Of a DNA stretch of 64,000 bases, positions 62,238 through 64,000 are shown piece after piece. The translations under genes and the position numbers were made by a program. The notes beneath the pieces were generated by a model. The model was not told where the DNA came from, did not search any database, and saw only the letters and a list, made by a program, of their open reading frames with translations. How positions within the stretch are numbered: the stretch's first letter is position 1; each line of letters starts with the position of its first letter. Origin of the DNA: JBATTK01 sp049670505 (GTDB lineage Bacteria > Bacteroidota > Bacteroidia > Flavobacteriales > Flavobacteriaceae); NCBI GenBank assembly GCA_049670505.1, contig JBATTK010000007.1, forward strand, positions 1 through 64,000, in the 5' to 3' direction.

Positions 62238-63482
62238 TTAATCTATTTTACGTTTTAGAAACCAAATGTCATTTAAACTAAAGTTTATGTTTATGGTGCT
62301 AAATCTTTCTTCTACCAATATCCCTTCTGTAGTACCGCGATTATTGGATGCAAAGGATATGTTTACTTTGGAGCGGGATCTATAGCCCAACGGGATTCCC
62401 AATCCGGCCGTAAAAGCATAACTATTAACACTATTGTCATTGATCCTTAAATACCCCGTATCATAATTGAACCCGGCCCTAAACGCTATGCGTTCCCAAA
62501 ATTTAAAGCTGTTTGCATCTACGGTATATTCTCCGCCGATCGCATACGTATACTGGTCCACAAACACCCCTACATTGTCCCTTTGATCGGTAGCGTTCCA
62601 TAGCTTAACACTATAATCCAAATTTATCCCAATATTCTTTTTGGGTCTAAAAACGATTCCGGTATTGATTTCGATGGGAAGGTCAAAATTGTCTAGATCT
62701 ATATCGGTTTCCTCGTCTACGGTTGCAGGACTAAAATCCAATGTTTTTTGAACATCCCTATCCTGTGTCCCGGACAGGGAGGTAGGAAGGTTCATTGCAA
62801 GGCCAAAGCCGAATTTATCATTAAAATCATATTGAAGGCCAAAGCCGAATTGGAACCCGTTGTATGTATTCTGTTCCGTAATGATCAACGAGCTTGCGCC
62901 GGCATTTAGTGCCTCACGTTCTTCGATGGATCCGAACAAAAGGGAAATATTGGCACCGATTCTTAATCTTTCCATAAAGGAACGGCCATAGGAAAATCGT
63001 AATTCATTAAGCGCTCCTGACCCTAAAACATTACTAGTAAATTGGTCCGTGGAACCTTCCACGTTGCTTTCAATTCCAATAAGGGAATAGCCTACATCGG
63101 TATACGGAACAATGGAAATTCCAAAAGAGGATTTTGAATCGATACTGGAAGCGATGGCAAGATTGGAAAAATTAGCGGCCAATCTTCTTTCCTCTGTATT
63201 CCTATTGGCAATAGTACTTATCTCCGCTAAAAACCCAAAATCGAGTATAAAGGTCTTTTCAGGGAAGGAACCATAGGAAGCAGGGTTCAAATTATTAATG
63301 AATCCATCTGCTCCCAAGGCATACCCGCCATTTCCCAAGGCACTGTTCTTTCCAATATTGGAACTGGTGGTAACACCCAGACCAAAAAGGGAATATGGGG
63401 AACCCGTTAGATTATTGGTCTGTGCAAAGCTGATAAGGGGAAAAGTGGATACCAATAGGCATGGTAGGAATCTATTCATCAT
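62238..63482 (-). CDS. Outer membrane beta-barrel protein (FadL/PorV-like)
   Basis: A 414-residue protein with a signal peptide (CLLVSTFPLISFAQ) and a start like outer-membrane FadL-type barrels of Bacteroidota: NLTGSPYSLFGLGVTTSSNI, GNGGYALGADGFINNLNPAS, NLAIASSIDSKSSFGISIVP. Many amphipathic strands follow, with a C-terminal TININFSLNDIWFLKRKID. Role unknown, perhaps lipid or hydrophobic uptake or a secretion partner. It overlaps the DUF4270 gene by 11 bp. Confidence 0.75.
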   Translation of the reverse strand: MMNRFLPCLLVSTFPLISFAQTNNLTGSPYSLFGLGVTTSSNIGKNSALGNGGYALGADGFINNLNPASYGSFPEKTFILDFGFLAEISTIANRNTEERRLAANFSNLAIASSIDSKSSFGISIVPYTDVGYSLIGIESNVEGSTDQFTSNVLGSGALNELRFSYGRSFMERLRIGANISLLFGSIEEREALNAGASSLIITEQNTYNGFQFGFGLQYDFNDKFGFGLAMNLPTSLSGTQDRDVQKTLDFSPATVDEETDIDLDNFDLPIEINTGIVFRPKKNIGINLDYSVKLWNATDQRDNVGVFVDQYTYAIGGEYTVDANSFKFWERIAFRAGFNYDTGYLRINDNSVNSYAFTAGLGIPLGYRSRSKVNISFASNNRGTTEGILVEERFSTININFSLNDIWFLKRKID

Positions 63483-64000
63483 AAATGGCGTAGGTAAGCG
63501 TTAGTTTAGCTTCAAAATCACGATTTTCTTCTCCTTGAAGTACAATTCTGTTCACGGTACTATTGTATTCCTCTGTGAAGAGCACCAACGAATTTTCTAC
63601 AATTCTGGCTTCATTAAGCTTTTCATCGATGTAGATCCCGACCGGTATTTCATAAATGACATCATTAAATTCCTCTTGCTCGCCCGTAATCCTGCCAAGA
63701 ACAACGGCAATTGATTGTATGGTGAGTGTTCCTACTTCAATGTTATTCTGGTCTAAAATATTCACGTTCAAAGAATCCCTAAGAGGTAGCGTATCATCAT
63801 AGGAAGATCTAAGAGGTTTTAATTGTAAGTTGGCACTGAGCGTAGTACCTGTTCCCGGAATATCAAAAACTTTCCGTATGGTAGGGAATTCCACTTTGGT
63901 GGCATATCCTATTCCCGCTTGGATGTAGCTTAGATCTTGAGCATCTGTAGAAGGCAGGTCAATTTCCTGATCGATCAAACCTTCCAAACCTGTTCCCGAG
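63472..64000 (-). CDS. DUF4270-family protein (C-terminal part; 5' end outside window)
   Basis: At least 176 codons continue open to the window end; the frame upstream of the Met at 63987 is also coding-like (SGTGLEG), so the start lies outside. Segments LSYIQAGIGYATKVEFPTIR and IYEIPVGIYIDEKLNEARIV, and the final strand AKLTLTYAIYDE, are typical of the C-terminal half of DUF4270 lipoproteins of Bacteroidota, which are of unknown function. It heads the visible part of the operon running to 56292. Confidence 0.75.
   Translation of the reverse strand, partial: SGTGLEGLIDQEIDLPSTDAQDLSYIQAGIGYATKVEFPTIRKVFDIPGTGTTLSANLQLKPLRSSYDDTLPLRDSLNVNILDQNNIEVGTLTIQSIAVVLGRITGEQEEFNDVIYEIPVGIYIDEKLNEARIVENSLVLFTEEYNSTVNRIVLQGEENRDFEAKLTLTYAIYDE

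Noticed and set aside
1..64000. CRISPR arrays, tRNA or rRNA genes
   Set aside because: No regularly spaced repeats and no cloverleaf or rRNA-like stretch was seen while reading both strands; a computational scan could still find a tRNA I missed.

Overview
The window looks like a chromosome segment of a marine-type flavobacterium (Bacteroidota, probably Flavobacteriaceae). The signs are TonB receptors with CarboxypepD_reg-like N-termini, DUF4625 and DUF4270 lipoproteins, a SusC-type plug motif, weak Shine-Dalgarno sites, and promoters with the Bacteroidota -7 box TAnnTTTG. I ran no database search; family names come from recognised motifs and domain order.

Positions 1-9.1 kb: the 5' end of an ECF sigma factor gene, an XRE regulator behind a near-perfect palindrome, a minus-strand locus that looks built for metal capture (two small His/Cys exported proteins, a TonB receptor, a DUF4625 lipoprotein and a beta-propeller lipoprotein), and scattered wreckage: three decayed tyrosine-recombinase ends, a REPIN-like element, a repeated recombination-like motif and a lipoprotein gene broken by a stop codon.

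Positions 9.1-16.0 kb are clearly AT-richer and accessory: a beta-lactamase-fold hydrolase, an oxidoreductase/HxlR pair bounded by short inverted repeats, and a complete Sdp-type antimicrobial peptide cassette (sdpI-sdpC-sdpA-sdpB) lying between two direct copies of a ~160-bp structured repeat. Positions 16.1-28.3 kb hold a four-gene amidohydrolase/serine-hydrolase operon, two alpha/beta hydrolases, a uracil-DNA glycosylase-like protein, a small AraC-headed operon whose SnoaL-like gene is broken by a TGA, and a PaiB-type protein. Positions 28.5-33.0 kb hold a VIT/vWA protein with an embedded TonB plug and a DUF4198 lipoprotein.

Positions 33.6-46.7 kb carry the core system: a complete [NiFe]-hydrogenase locus, apparently group 2a (the HupSL/Huc type used for high-affinity H2 uptake). 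It holds small and large subunits, an endopeptidase, three unrecognised or TPR proteins, hypA-B-F-C-D-E, an NHL-repeat protein and a convergent NicO-type nickel permease. The small subunit has exactly nine cysteines and lacks the second Cys of the proximal CxxC, which fits three 3-Cys clusters as in mycobacterial Huc. No obvious electron-acceptor partner (Rieske-type or HucM-like) is present.

Positions 46.9-56.3 kb: a TetR regulator and a YbhGFSR-like ABC exporter operon with its own TolC, with two matching palindromic operators in front of it; a membrane adenylate cyclase sits at its end, followed by an exported acetolactate-decarboxylase-like lipoprotein. Positions 56.3-64 kb: a minus-strand operon of DUF4270 lipoprotein (cut by the window end), outer membrane beta-barrel protein, small exported protein and an RND efflux system (adaptor, pump, TolC).
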